NCBI GenBank assembly: GCA_003254925.1
Contig: QANZ01036882.1
Location: 1 to 64,000 of the forward strand
Reading direction: 5' to 3'
DNA length: 64,000 nucleotides
Origin: Chamaecrista fasciculata
Taxonomy: Eukaryota; Streptophyta; Magnoliopsida; Fabales; Fabaceae
Below, piece after piece: positions 12,325 to 24,255 of the stretch (positions within the stretch are counted from its first letter, which is position 1; each line of letters starts with the position of its first letter). The notes under the pieces are model-generated. The model saw nothing but the letters and a program-made list of their open reading frames with translations, was not told where the DNA came from and made no database searches. A program made the translations under genes and the position numbers.

Positions 12325-13093
12325 GGGTGCCTTTCTTACGCTGTCATCTCAGATGTCATAGTATTTAAGATGTCGTGATATGTGATACCATAGTATAAGA
12401 TACCTAATATTTATAATACCGACGTTTGGTATGACTATAGTAGATATCAGAGATGTGAAATGTATATGTTTGGTACTCTCTTGTAAATAACATCAATCTT
12501 CTTTAAATTTTCAAGTTTACCCCTATTAACATCTTAAAAATATATATTGATATTTTCAAAATAAGTATATAAATAATTATACAAAAAATATATTCATTTA
12601 TATTTCTATACTAAAAATATATTATTTTATAATACTGATAAATAATTAAATTATAATAGTAAGTAAAGAGTACTATTTTATTCCTGAATTTATACTAAAT
12701 TTTTTTTGGTCCCTAAATTTGACTCTAGGACGAAATTATTAACAATTGAAATAATTCGGGGAATGAGTCATATGTTTTGATTGTTCACGGAAAAATTAGT
12801 TGAGTCGTTATAAATTTAGAAACAACCAAATAGTCAATTTGATTAAAAAAATCAACAAAAAAAAGGTAAAATTGAAACTTTAGTTAAAAAACGTCCTTGC
12901 AAACTTTATCATCTAAGATGACATAATTTTTGTGTTGTCATCAAATGACACTCTTTTTACAGTCATCTGATGACAAAATGTTATCTTGGATGTCGACATA
13001 TGACGGCATCTTGTTGTTACCAAACACCAGACATTCAAGATACCACAGTTTATAAGATAGTGGGTATAAGATGATAGCGTACCAAACACGCCC
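12325..13093. mobile_element. Non-autonomous inverted-repeat element
   Basis: The left end GGGTGCCTTTCTTACGCTGT and the reverse complement of the right end, GGGCGTGTTTGGTACGCTAT, form terminal inverted repeats continuing into CATCT and diverged matching sequence. A CGA triplet flanks both ends, possibly a 3-bp duplication, but that is too short to prove. The interior has GATGTC/GATACC-type repeats and no transposase. Confidence 0.6.
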
Positions 13094-15699
13094 CGAAAAT
13101 AACTCAAAATATTAACTTGGATACTTTGCTAGTATTTTTGTCCAAATTAGACCATGAATTTTATCTACTAGAGATAAAATTATGACTTGCAATAGATCGT
13201 AAAAACAAAACTACCTAAAACAAAATATAGAGAGGAAAAGAAAAAAAAAAGACTAGTGAGGTTCTCCAAAATTGGAACTCCCTTCTCATTGATATCTTTT
13301 AAAGGTGAATGAAGGCTCATATTTAATTCATACAATAGTGAAGAGAACCAAATTGTTATCTATTCAATGAGACTTCATAAATCATAATAAGCTCTTTAAT
13401 AAGACTAAAAAATTTTCACGTAGAAGTAAATTGACTAAAAAAATCAACAACTTGCATGTGCAATATGTGAATATTCCAAAGAGGATCTCCAATAATAAAA
13501 TTAAACATTTGACTGCATATAATGGTTTTTAACCCAAAAAAAATAGCCGGTAGTTGACATATACATGATGTTAATATTTAATACTGATCATTGAGGGTAT
13601 ATTTGTTTTAAAATGTAAAAAATATGCTTTAAAGTTTAAACAAAGTTCAATATTATTTATTTCAAAAGGAAATTATAACAAATGATGTACGTTAATCATT
13701 TAATGCCAATTTTCTTTAGGCATGGTTAATTAATGCATGCAAAATATAATAGTAATTTTTTTTGAAGTAAAGATTTTCAACTCCACAAGACACTCATTTT
13801 GAGATAGAGTAATTCATGGCATACATATACTCTGGTTATCATTTGAACACGCTTTATGACTAATAAATGAAGAATGTTTAAATTTATAGTGGCCGCAATT
13901 ATTTTCACACTACTATTTGTTTTATGAAATAATTGAAAATTTCAATATCAGTTGATCTTTACATTGCAGTTATTTTCTCCCACTTAAATAGCCACAAACG
14001 GCATACCTTTGTTGAAGGGTCATCTCATCAGCTTTTTGAAAATGACATGGGTAGGAGAAAGGCCACTTCAACAAAATAGAGCTATTCTAGGTGGAAAATG
14101 TATTTATTTTTTTGGTAATGAAAAAGTTTAAGTGGGAATAAACACCCCTATTCAATTAGAGTAAGAAAATACTTTACGACTTCTACTTCTTTATGAATTT
14201 ATGAAAAAAATTTATATATTATTTATTAAATAAGACTCTTATATTGATCAAAGGATTCGAACTCTCGCTTTTATGAAGTAAGAGTTTAAACCTTTTATTA
14301 GCCGTGGAAATATAATTTTTCTTCTTTAAAAGTTTTTATAATGATGGATCCATGTGATTGTATAATAGACCTTGTTTTCTTGCTATGGCATTTATAGTAT
14401 TTACTATTTAGTTTGTCCTTTCCCTTTCAATATCTTTTTTCTTTATGTCAATCTCTTTATTGTATTGTACATTAATAATTCATACATGTATATATATATA
14501 TCATTTTCGTATAAATTTAAGTGAGTATTGTAAAATATTTATGACTACCCATTTTTAGTTATTTTCTTAAACTAACAGATTCGACAAATAATTTCCTTAA
14601 TTATGATTAATTCATTTATCATCTTTATAATCTAGAGAATTTTCCAATAAGTCATAATTGAAAAAAAAATTATTATATTCGTAAATTCCATAATTATATG
14701 TCCAAGAAATTAAATTGGCGTATAGATACATAAATATTTTTCTTTAATGGATGGTGTTAGTTTAATTAACAAGGAGCATTTGCTTGATGAACCAAAAATT
14801 AATTTTTTTGAAAAATATTTTCTCACTTACCTCCCCAATAGTTGTCATTCATTGGTCTATACCTAATAAATAAGAGACATTATTGGTTCCAAATAAAAAG
14901 AAAAAAAATTGTGTGCACACGCTTCCATCTCTAATGACCGCATGCCACTTTAAACTTGTGGGGTTGCTTGCAAGTTGCAACTAACTTAATATAAACGCGT
15001 CATATGCAATACTTTTTTTTCAAAAAAAAAAAAAGTTGAACAAAAATTGTGAAAGAGGAATATATAAAAATTAAAATAAAGAAATAATTAAGAAGGAAAG
15101 ATTTTGATGAAATATTTCTCGTGCTTTTAACATAAGTAGGAGGGATTTTACTTGAATTTTTTAAAGGTTTGTCTACAATACAATTTGTTACTTCATTGCA
15201 TGTCATACTTGCAAGTTGCAAGACATGTTACTCTTGATTTGTTGCTATTAATTGTTTTGGTAAGCTACAGAGATGTGTCATCTTTTATGTGTTTTTTTAC
15301 TCCCAAAAGTTTTTGCATTTAGTTATTCACACTTTTTCACTCTCTTAAAAGTTAAAACTCACTATTAGATACTTATGTATAAAGCTTTAATTTTATTTTG
15401 ATTTTCTCTATTTTCTTAATTTTTTTTTATATTTTTTAAATTAGATTTTTGTTTAAGAAAACAGTTATTTAGTTTTTTTTTTGTTTCTACTTTTTAGTGT
15501 TTAAGATTTTTTAAGCATAAAAGGACTAAATTGATTTAAAAAAAATGTTTGTGATTTCTTTTTCATTCTTAGGTAGAGAAAAGCATGGGTGCAAAATTCT
15601 ATTTCTGTTTTTTAATTCTAAAATTTATGTGGTTTTCATAATTATATTTTGTAGAATTGCGAGAGGCGTTCTTTTTAGTATAAACTAGGATATCCACTG
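13094..15699. other. AT-rich intergenic stretch
   Basis: About 2.6 kb without a supported gene. A B-box-like GATTCGAACTC at about 14254 hints at a decayed tRNA-derived fragment but no structure can be drawn. Confidence 0.55.
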
Positions 15700-15858
15700 T
15701 TGGAGAATAATGACTAATTCTTTAGTTATGAGTCCTCCACTTAAAGGTAAATGGTGTCGGCTAACCACAAAATATTTTTTATACCTAAGTGTGAGATTCA
15801 AACTGCCACTACTTGGTTAAGAGACTAAATGAGAAATCACTAGGCCACACTCATATAG
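15700..15858 (-). mobile_element. SINE-like, tRNA-derived fragment
   Basis: On the minus strand it begins with TGGCCTAGTG, a good match to the RNA polymerase III A box. About 45 bp later comes AGTTTGAATCTC, a slightly decayed B box. Order and spacing fit a plant SINE head. No poly-A or T tail or target duplication is evident. Confidence 0.5.
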
Positions 15859-16038
15859 TTAGAGGTCTTCATTTTGTTTATGTTTATTTGATAGGATTTA
15901 TGGGATGATTTGTTTTCTTTTATTTTAATATAAAATGCCTTTATTTAATTTTTTTTTCAGTTATTAATTTAACATTAAAATGTCTATAAACTAAAGTGAT
16001 GCCTTTTTAATTTGTTAGGTTAGCTTATTGTTTTGGTC
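15859..16038. other. AT-rich spacer
   Basis: No gene or repeat recognised. Confidence 0.5.

Positions 16039-16096
<58 letters not shown>
16039..16096. repeat. (AAT)n microsatellite, about 19 units
   Basis: 58 bp of perfect AAT repeats. Confidence 0.95.
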
Positions 16097-16097
<1 letters not shown>

Positions 16098-16986
16098 TAA
16101 TTTTTTTTATTTTGGGATTATTATAAAAACTTCTATTTATTTTAGGGGTCAAAAGTGAAATTTTTCCAATTTTCTTTATTGACTTGTTCAAAAGGTATTT
16201 ATTTTCTTAATTTTAACCATAAGATGAATCCAATGTACAGAATTGTACCACATGACAATTGCATCCATGCCACAATTTTTGTTTTTGATGGAAAACAAAG
16301 TTGTATTGTAAACAGACCCATTTTCTAAATTTCGAAATATTGGAAAGGTGACATATTTATTTTCCACTATCTCTTAGGGCTGAATTACTTTTCATTAAAG
16401 GTTTATTATTGTTTTTTTTCGGGACTATTAAAGGTTGAATTGCTTGAAGAACTTCTTTTGCATAGATTTTTTTTTATTGAACTTCACAATTATTGGGCTT
16501 TCGCTTTTTTGTTGATTATTTGTATTTGGGCTGGACCTGTGCGATCAAGCAAATATTGATTTAACAAGTCATTTGCTTTAACAAATCAAATACTGAAAAG
16601 AATTAAGAGAATGATTTTCCCTTTTTTCTCCATAAATTTAACATTTGAATTTCATTAACCAACAAAAACATACAATTCTTCTACCAAAAAAAAAAAAACG
16701 AAACACATACAATTCTTGACACAAATACTCGGGTCTCCAAAATGGAGAGAAATGAAAAAAAAAGGAAAGAATTGTGTTTCTATAAGAACAACAATTTGCT
16801 GACTCATCAGTCTTATTGAACTTTGGTTGAACAAATCCTCTCATTTGTTCAAAAAAAAAAACAATAATATTCTAGGGTGCTTGCTTATTGATTAGCTAAT
16901 TTTTGCCTAACTTCTTCTGAGTGTGTCTCAAACTTTAGCTTCAGCTACCTTTGAAATTGGAGAATCTTGTGTTTTGATAGATAATA
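16097..16986. other. AT-rich stretch downstream of the laccase gene
   Basis: No gene or repeat boundary recognised; poly-A/T tracts only. Confidence 0.55.
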
Positions 16987-16995
16987 TAGAATTAA

Positions 16996-17231
16996 GAGTA
17001 AATTAACAATTTGGTCCCTAAAAGATTATTGAGCTGAAAAATCAGTCCCTAAAAAATCAAAACGGTATACTTTTTTGTCCCTGAAGGATTTATTAATAAG
17101 TCCATCCATAAAAGGACTTATTAATATATCATCTTGATATTTCAGGGATTAAACTGTACGTACATTTCAATCTTTCACGAATCGAGTTGTCAGCTTGGTA
17201 ATCTTTCGGTGACCAAATTATTAATTTACTC
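16996..17231. mobile_element. Mutator-like MITE (GAGTAAA family), copy a
   Basis: The ends are GAGTAAATTAACAATTTGG and its inverted counterpart ending TTTACTC, and the whole element is a near-palindrome of 'GGTCCCTAAAAGAT' phrases. A perfect 9-bp duplication TAGAATTAA flanks it at 16987-16995 and 17232-17240, which is diagnostic of Mutator-like elements. It ends 28 bp from the laccase stop codon, so it lies in the 3' UTR or just beyond it. Confidence 0.9.
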
Positions 17232-17258
17232 TAGAATTAACTTAAGGCTGTGTGTGTA

Positions 17259-20200
17259 TCAGCATTTTGGAAGATCTTTTGGTGGTGGTATCACTGATTC
17301 TTTAGGCCCTTTTCCATTGTCCACCAAAAATGCCATCTTTAGTCCCCATGTTGTATGCACCTCCAAATGGCAATGCATAAACCAAACTCCTGTCACACAC
17401 AAATATCATTAGGTTTAAGATTCACCATTGTGTTTTGAATCTCTACCATTTACATATATCTTTAATTTACTAAACCCTAGACCTTTACAAATCTTTAGAT
17501 TTTGTCCTTTAATAGTATATGGAATCTTCCGAAAGATTAAAACTTAAATATTTGCAAAGTATAGGGACTAAGTTAAGACTTTGCAAAGTATAGAGTAAAC
17601 TAATAATTCAATCCTTGAAAGATCATTGAGTTAACAAATTCAATCACTAAAAGATTGAAATGTACAGTTTAATCCCTGAAAGATTAAAATGATATACTCT
17701 TAAGTTCCTGACTAGAACAATATACTATTTAGTACGTGAAAGACTAAATTGTCAGCTAGCTTAGTGATCTTTCAGAAACTAAATTATTAGTTTACTCTTT
17801 AAAAAACAAGCATATATAGTTTAAAAACACCTCTAGTCAAACCAAGGCACAAAAAGAACTTCTAATAATTACCTGGATTATCTGCCCTGAATCTTATAGC
17901 AACCCACCCTCCAGAGGGCACTCCCACAGTGTTCCTCTCAACAGGATCCACAAGATTGAAGCCTTTTGGGTCCTTATTGGGGTTATAATTCCCTACACCC
18001 CTTCCCACCACAAAGAAATTAAACCCATGCAAATGAACAGGATGGCTCTCTGGTGCAATAATCCCTGTGTCTTGCAAAACAACCTCCACAGTATCATTAT
18101 AACCCACCCTATACAACTTTGTCCCACTTATGGTCCCTAAATTTGCAGGAGGTGGACCACCTGTGTAATTAAAAACATGGGGTGGCCTAGCTGGGAAATC
18201 AGTGGTAAAAACCCCAGAAATCTTGAAGAAATGTGCTTGTAGTAAGGCAATGTTTGGCATCACAAATGTCACATTGTTCACAGAAGCCACCACTCTGCTT
18301 CCATTGGTTGCCTTACATGATGGGCAAGGGTTGATTCCCAAACCAATGGTGAAGAAAAGAGAATGGTCAATTTTTAAGGGCACTTTTGCTGGGTATTTCT
18401 GAGAATTGAGGCTTTTGAGAGAGTCAGAGAATTTGTTGGCTAATTTTGTGGCATTTTTGGGAGGTGGGTTTGTGAGGATTGTAGTGGAAGTAGAAAGTGT
18501 GCCTGTGTAGTGAAGTGTGGCAGTAGCAGTTAAATTGTCTACAGCAACAGGAGCATCCATGAATGGAGAAGCTGCCACTAAGTATTTTCCAGATTTTTGG
18601 TGTGCTTTTAGAAGGACATTAGTGGTTTGGCCTGGAGCTATCACTATTGTTTCAATGCTAAAGGGTTTTACATATGTGGCATCAACTTCTACCACTGTGA
18701 GGTTATGGTTTGCTATCTTGAAGAAAAGTTCTTCATTGAGTGCAGCATTGATGATTCTCAATAGGTAGGTCTTGCCTTTCTCTACTGGGAGATTGTAAAC
18801 ATCTGAAGATAGATGTGATGATTAATTAATTAAACAAAAGCATATATGTTTAGTTAATTAGTGAAGTTTAATTTGATTTGTTGGGTTGATTTTGGTTAAT
18901 AATTACCTTGTGTGGAGCAATTAGGGACAATGCCTGGAAGGCCATTAATGGTGTGAGCATCTGAGACATTTGGTGCCAATCCTGATTTTAGAGCTTCATT
19001 GATCACAGCTTCAGTATCTGATTTCCACCATTCTCCTGCAAAATATCACCAATTGGAGATTCTTGTTGGGCAACAATACTTCATTTTGCAAGCTAATTAA
19101 TATGCACAAAAATACACTTAACTATTAAAAAAAAAGTGAGGAAAAGATATTTTAAATTTTTAGAGTAAATTACAAAAATAGTCTTTGTAATTTGGCCCAT
19201 CTACACGATAGTACTATGTGGTTTAAAACTTTTCAAATTAGAGCTTATGCTTTGCATTGTTAAAACATTGGAGCCCTGGCCATAAAAAAATAGCTGCAAA
19301 TAGGTGAAAATCTTATTTTAGTCCTATTGAGGACCAAAACAAACATAGTGCAAATATTAGGGACCAAATTGAGATTTCACCTATCATCGATCTGCAGTTA
19401 ATGTTTTACGGCAGAGTCCCAATGTGTTAATAGTACAAACCATAGGTCCGATTTGAAAATTTTTAAATCACATAGTATTTTTGTGTAAATAGGTCAAATC
19501 ATAGAAACTATTTTTGTAATTTACCCTTTTTTTATTTGTGCAAAACCCCACTTTTGTAAGTTTTTCCATTGGAAAAAATTAAGTTTGATTGCAACTTACT
19601 ATTAGCTATTTCATATATAATAACTAGTTATTCAAATGGAACAAAAGATATATATATATATATATATATATATGTGAACATTTGGCTGACCTAGTATGAC
19701 AACAAGTTCATCATCTGGTTTTGGGAAAGGATAAGGCACACCAAGCTTTGGTAAGATGACCAAAGCACCATGTACAGTTGACCTTAGCCAATTAACATGT
19801 GCATGCCATAGAAGTGTGCCTCTTTGCCCTGTGAGGGTGAAGTTGTACAAATAGCTCTGCTTTGGTTGGATAGGACACTGTGTTATGTACGCCGGACCAT
19901 CCGCCCACCCGGTTCGCAGTTGCCGGACACCGTGCCTGCATACGTCGCAAACCAAGATTATTATTGTTCCAAAAAATTATTCATCAATTCATCATTAATT
20001 GAGTAATTAGGTCAACTAATTGATTTCTTAAGCTTGAAGCAACCAGCTAGAATTAATGAAATGTTTTAGGGTTGGTGAAATATGTTTGTCTCTCTCACCA
20101 GTGGATAGTAACGTTAGCTTGGACATGGTTAGTAACCCTAATAAGCACTGTGTCATCTTCTCTTGCGTAAAGAGTGGGACCTGGGAATTTTCCATTAATA

Positions 20201-21366
20201 GTGACTATGGATTTGCTTGAACATAGCCTTGTGGTTTTCTTCATCACCACCTGAAACCATTGACAAGTTTGTAATTAATTAAGCATTTTGACATAATCTT
20301 ATAGATATTGAATAACAAATAACAATAATTGACATGTGTTTGTGTGTGTATATATGTGTCTTGTGACTTCTAGGATGTGTCTTGTGTTTGATTCTTATAT
20401 ATGTATAGCTCTTTCTTTAATATAGATAGTGGAGAATTCAATGAAAATCCATATATTGTCTTGTGTACAAGATATCCTGAAAGATTGTGATATATAGGCC
20501 ATTGAATGAAACCATAATATGATTAACTAACATCTCTCAAATCTGATTGTTGATAGCAAACCAATATCTCAGACTGTAAAATTAATTATTGAAAGGAGCT
20601 AATTTGATAGTAAACAGGGTTAATTAAACACATGATGGTACAAGGCTGATCCACATTATTAAAGTTTGTTTTGTTTTTGGGAATAGTATATTTTTGTCCT
20701 TTATCTTGAGATCAAGATTTAATTGTCCCCTTAACTTTTATTAATTTTAATATAATTTAATAAAAAGAAAAGCGGGGTTAGGAGTAACACTTCAATGTCA
20801 TAGTACTACTAATATTAATAATATATCAGACACACATTAAAAACAAACAAACAAATAGATATATGATCTACTATTAATTAAGATAAATTAATGTTTTTAG
20901 TTAGGAGTTAAATTTTTTGTTAATTTTTTATAGATAATGTACCAAAGTAAGACTAAACGAATGCATATATATGACAAATTAAAAACTCATACAAACTTGA
21001 AGGACCAAAAATATATTATATATTTATTTTTAAAAGCTTAATTAATATAGACTTGAACTATAAAACATCTCTTCCCAAATTAATCATGCATACCCTTCCT
21101 TTACAACAGAATGATTATATACAGAAAATTACATATGAAAAGACTTGCATGCATTTGGTATGTTACTACATATATATAGATATATTAATTGTTCAGCAAG
21201 TTTCAAAATGTCAAAATATATACATTCAATATGTTACTAATGTGATGAATATATATATACTTACATCGAACTTGTAATGCCTGACTTTGCAGTGGACGAA
21301 AGCAGGAAGCATAATGCAAACGACAATAGTGAGAAGTAGAAATCGAGGAATAAAAGAAGAATCCAT
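17259..21366 (-). CDS. Laccase (multicopper oxidase), six exons
   Basis: A secreted p-diphenol:oxygen oxidoreductase, the enzyme class that polymerises monolignols in cell walls. Exons on the minus strand: 21366-21265, 20250-20099, 19935-19691, 19035-18907, 18802-17873 and 17389-17259. All have GT-AG borders, phases join correctly, and the total is 1689 nt or 562 residues, normal for plant laccases. Residues 1-26 form a signal peptide. Copper ligands: HWHG at 84-87, WHAH at 128-131, HPVHLHG at 463-469, HCHLEVH at 525-531 with Leu536 in the axial position of the type-1 site. Many N-glycosylation sequons are present. The C-terminus PPPKDLPKC and overall sequence resemble the AtLAC4/LAC11 lignin group, an assignment by memory that needs a tree. 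Introns 3 and 5 carry MITEs. Confidence 0.96.
17593..17797. mobile_element. Mutator-like MITE (GAGTAAA family), copy b, in laccase intron 5
   Basis: It starts GAGTAAACTAATAATTC and ends TTAGTTTACTC, with inverted 'CCTGAAAGAT' phrases between. It lies wholly inside the intron 17390-17872. The flanks do not match, so the duplication is lost or was never simple. Confidence 0.75.
18733..18753 (-). promoter_or_regulatory. miR397 target site in laccase exon 5
   Basis: The plus strand over these 21 bases equals the known miR397 sequence except at one base. The laccase mRNA (minus strand) is therefore complementary at 20 positions, with one G:U pair. The site encodes the conserved INAALNE segment where miR397 targets plant laccase mRNAs. 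Confidence 0.9.
19163..19526. mobile_element. MITE in laccase intron 3
   Basis: The ends GAGTAAATTACAAAAATAGT and, reverse-complemented, GGGTAAATTACAAAAATAGT are inverted repeats that extend inward with 'TACTATGTGRTTTAAAA' sequence. It lies wholly in the intron 19036-19690. A (TA)n run at 19650-19673 follows near the exon 3 donor. Confidence 0.75.
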
Positions 21367-21521
21367 ATTAATCAATAAGAATATGATCTCTTTCAACTTT
21401 CACTTCTGATCAGTCTTGTGCCTTCTTCTTCTCCAATATCACAAATATTATTCTCTCTATCTCTATCTCTCTCTATTGTGTTGCTTTGAGTTGCATTCAT
21501 GGATGACTAGCCAACTCACAG

Positions 21522-21528
21522 ATTTATA
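21522..21528 (-). promoter_or_regulatory. Laccase TATA box
   Basis: On the minus strand this reads TATAAAT within CCTATAAATC, about 155 bp upstream of the start codon. A GA/CT-rich leader lies between (about 21448-21477). Confidence 0.7.
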
Positions 21529-21574
21529 GGCACAAGAGGAAGAAGCTAGCATTGATACCACGTCGTTTTACTTG

Positions 21575-21581
21575 GTTAGGT
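21575..21581 (-). promoter_or_regulatory. AC-III / SMRE-type MYB site upstream of laccase
   Basis: On the minus strand it reads ACCTAAC, identical to the AC-III element and within the secondary-wall MYB-responsive consensus ACC(A/T)A(A/C)(C/T). It lies about 47 bp upstream of the TATA box. Confidence 0.6.
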
Positions 21582-21756
21582 GAATTAGGCATTCTTGGAA
21601 ATTAAGAGACTTATTAGTACCTATAGCTATATATTAACCGACAATTAACCTCTTACATGTCACATAAAGTTGTATAATTAATTAATCAATAATAATGTAC
21701 TAGATATTCTTGCAAATCTCTCATTAATTGACCTCATTAATTAACTCAATTATATA

Positions 21757-22432
21757 GAGTAAACTAACAATTTGATCCTTAAAAGATTACCGAGCTGACA
21801 ACTCAGTCTATGAAAGATTGAAATACGTAGTTTAGTCCTTGAATGTTCAAAATGGTATATAAACTAATTAGTCCTTTGGGTAAAATACACTTTGGTGCCG
21901 TGTTCTATAGACCGATTTCACTTTGGTACTTTGTTCTTTCAAAAGTGACACTTTGGTACCATGTTCTTTGCATCGTTAACATTTTGGTACACTGTTATTT
22001 CAACAGTTACATTTTGGTACCCTGTTATATGGACTGATTTCACTTTGGTACCTTATTCTTTCACGATTTGTTACCATATTCTATCTTTGTTATGGTACCA
22101 AAGTGTTAACGGTACAAAGAACAAGGTACCAAAATGTCAATTTTGAAAAAACAGGGTACCAAAATGTTAACGGTGCAAAGAACAGGGTACCAAAGTGTCA
22201 CTTTTGAAAGAACGGGGTATCAAAGTGAAATTGATCCACAGGATAGGGTACCAAAGTGTAATTTACCCTAGTCCTTTTATGGACTAAATAGTGTACCGTT
22301 TTAATCTTTCAAGGACTAAAGAGTATACTGTCTTGATCTTTCAGAAACTAAATGTGTATTTTATTCTTTCAAGTTTCAAGGACTAAGTTGTCAGCTCAAT
22401 AATTTTTCTGGGATCAAATTATTAGTTTACTC
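21757..22432. mobile_element. Mutator-like MITE (GAGTAAA family), copy c, interrupted
   Basis: It starts GAGTAAACTAACAATTTG and ends AGTTTACTC, just upstream of the laccase promoter. It is 676 bp long because another MITE (21878-22268) inserted inside it; without that it would be about 276 bp, the family size. The right flank is an (AT)n run, so the duplication cannot be judged. Confidence 0.85.
21878..22268. mobile_element. Mutator-like MITE (GGGTAAA family) nested in copy c
   Basis: Inverted ends GGGTAAAATACACTTTGGTG and, reverse-complemented, GGGTAAATTACACTTTGGTA. A perfect 9-bp duplication TAGTCCTTT occurs at 21869-21877 and 22269-22277. The interior is an array of 'CACTTTGGTACC' phrases separated by GTTCTTTC-like spacers, mirrored in the second half. 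Confidence 0.9.
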
Positions 22433-22944
22433 ATATATATATATATATATATGTACGAGGTATTTAATTAGGAGAGGGTGAAGAATAATTAGCTAGACGA
22501 TGGTGAAGTTGATGCTTACTAATTTTTTTTTGGGTAGGCAAAAAGAATGGGATGATGGTTACTAAATTAATTACCTAAGAAAATGAAATAAAAGATGGTT
22601 GAGAAATGGCTTTCATGGCAATGTTAATAATGGAATCAATGTTACATACACATCATGATTGGTTGGAAAGCCAAAGATTAAACCAACGTTGGGTAAGTAA
22701 CAACTCTATCATTTTATGTCTGTTCTCTCTTCATTACTCTTCCTTTTATCTCTAGATCCATCTCTCAGATAGATAAATATATATTAATATATAATTCACA
22801 TTTAAAACACCAATTAACCCATAATTTACACATTGTGAAATACAATTAATTATGTATTTGTATTAATTAGATTATTAGGTTTAGAGTCAACTTGGTTCGA
22901 AATAGGTCCACGTCGATCAGTTTGTTGATGGCACAAAGTTGTTA
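22433..22944. other. Intergenic spacer
   Basis: Begins with (AT)n to about 22452; otherwise no gene or repeat recognised. Confidence 0.5.
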
Positions 22945-23348
22945 CTCCCTCCGTCCCTTTTTATCTGCTTTTTAAGGTTGTTGCACACAAATTAATATAA
23001 TGATTAAATCACTAAAGTTAATGTAAAATCTAAAATACAAAGACTATATTACCCTTATTAAATTAGACTTAATTATATCATCAATTTAATGCTCATATTT
23101 CAAAAATTAAATTCCTCCAACTAATTTAAATACTCTCACAATTTTTTTATGAAACCTACCCCAATTGATTACTACAGAACCCCAAAATAATTCTCTACCA
23201 AAAGTCAAATCGTCCATTATGACTATAATATTAAATAGGGATAAAATGGTAAAAAAGTTCATTGATGACCTCTTGATTTCATAACAAAGCAGATAAAAAG
23301 GGACAAAAAAAGTTCTGCAATGAAGCAAATAAAAAGGGACGGAGGGAG
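22945..23348. mobile_element. Stowaway-type MITE
   Basis: The ends CTCCCTCCGTCCC and GGGACGGAGGGAG are perfect inverted repeats, flanked by TA on both sides (22943-22944, 23349-23350). That is the signature of Stowaway (Tc1/mariner) MITEs. A 'TTTTTATCTGCTTT' inner motif is also mirrored. Confidence 0.93.
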
Positions 23349-23680
23349 TACTTTCTAATCACTTTACATCTCTAACATTACAGATTAAGTCTTAATGCTA
23401 TCAACCATAAAAGTTAACATCATTATATGCTAGTGACTTTTTATATGATTTAATTTTAAATTATAATGAAATTGAGTTTTAATTTTAAATAACAGTTGTT
23501 GTTTAAAATAAAATAAAATCATATAATAATAGTATTAAATTATTCACAATTGTATAGTGATAGAGTAAATAAGATTTAAAGTAAACATTATTTAATTCAC
23601 CAAACATTCTTTCAGAGAATAATTATAAGGAATAAGAGAAATCTCTATGCTCACTTTGGATCATCTGTAATATTTTAGGA

Positions 23681-23780
23681 GTGTAGAGCTGAGAGAGAAA
23701 GAAATAGAGTAGAGAGAGAAAATTAATTAATGAAATTTACTTTTTCTTTCTACTTATTCTTTTTTCTCTCAGCATTACAC
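23681..23780. repeat. Long hairpin, probable MITE core
   Basis: GTGTAGAGCTGAGAGAGAAA at the left pairs with a right arm ending CTCTCAGCATTACAC. The stem runs about 45 bp with mismatches around a TTAATTAATG loop. Limits of the full element are not clear. Confidence 0.55.
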
Positions 23781-24079
23781 CTACACCTACGATGCACTAT
23801 AAAGAATCTAAATTGACTTACAATCATGACGAATATTTATAGAATAATATTACTAAATTAAAGATCTATAGATTATGGATAGTATTTTTTTTCCTTCTCT
23901 CCTCCCTCTTGCTATTTTTCTTTCTTTTTCTAAATTACTTTTATTAAAATATGTGCTAAACTAGAAAGGAAAAAAAGGGCTATGATTAAGAAAGTCGAGT
24001 GTTGCATCAATGCACATCTTTCATCGTTGAATACCCTTTGCATGGTAATAGATTATTATTTTTCTCATTTTTTTAGGAA

Positions 24080-24255
24080 AAGTTTATAAAGAAACTCCAT
24101 AGCTTTAACTAAGGAGTTTTAAGCCAGAGGATCTACCCTTTTTATCTTGAGATATGTACAATAAAAATTATTGCACAAATCTCAAGATAAAAAAGGTAGA
24201 TCCAATAGCTAAAAATTGATTAGCTAAAGCTATCTTGCTTTTTATAGCATAACCC
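24080..24255. mobile_element. Hairpin MITE with a 25-bp near-perfect inner stem
   Basis: The arms 24129-24153 and 24179-24203 (GGATCTACC...CTTGAGAT and its complement) form a nearly perfect 25-bp stem. Outer 'ATAGCTTTARCTAA' sequences are also mirrored. A diverged half copy lies near 31653-31715. Confidence 0.6.

Noticed and set aside
14254..14264. GATTCGAACTC, resembling a tRNA B box
   Set aside because: No acceptor stem, D arm or anticodon arm can be drawn around it; at most a decayed SINE.
19632..19955. Laccase exon 3 read as a separate 107-residue protein
   Set aside because: It is one exon plus intron read-through; splice sites on both sides join it in phase to exons 2 and 4.
21843..22146. 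Two overlapping open frames of 61-64 codons
   Set aside because: They are translations of the nested MITE's repeated CACTTTGGTACC phrases; no domain and mirrored on the other strand.
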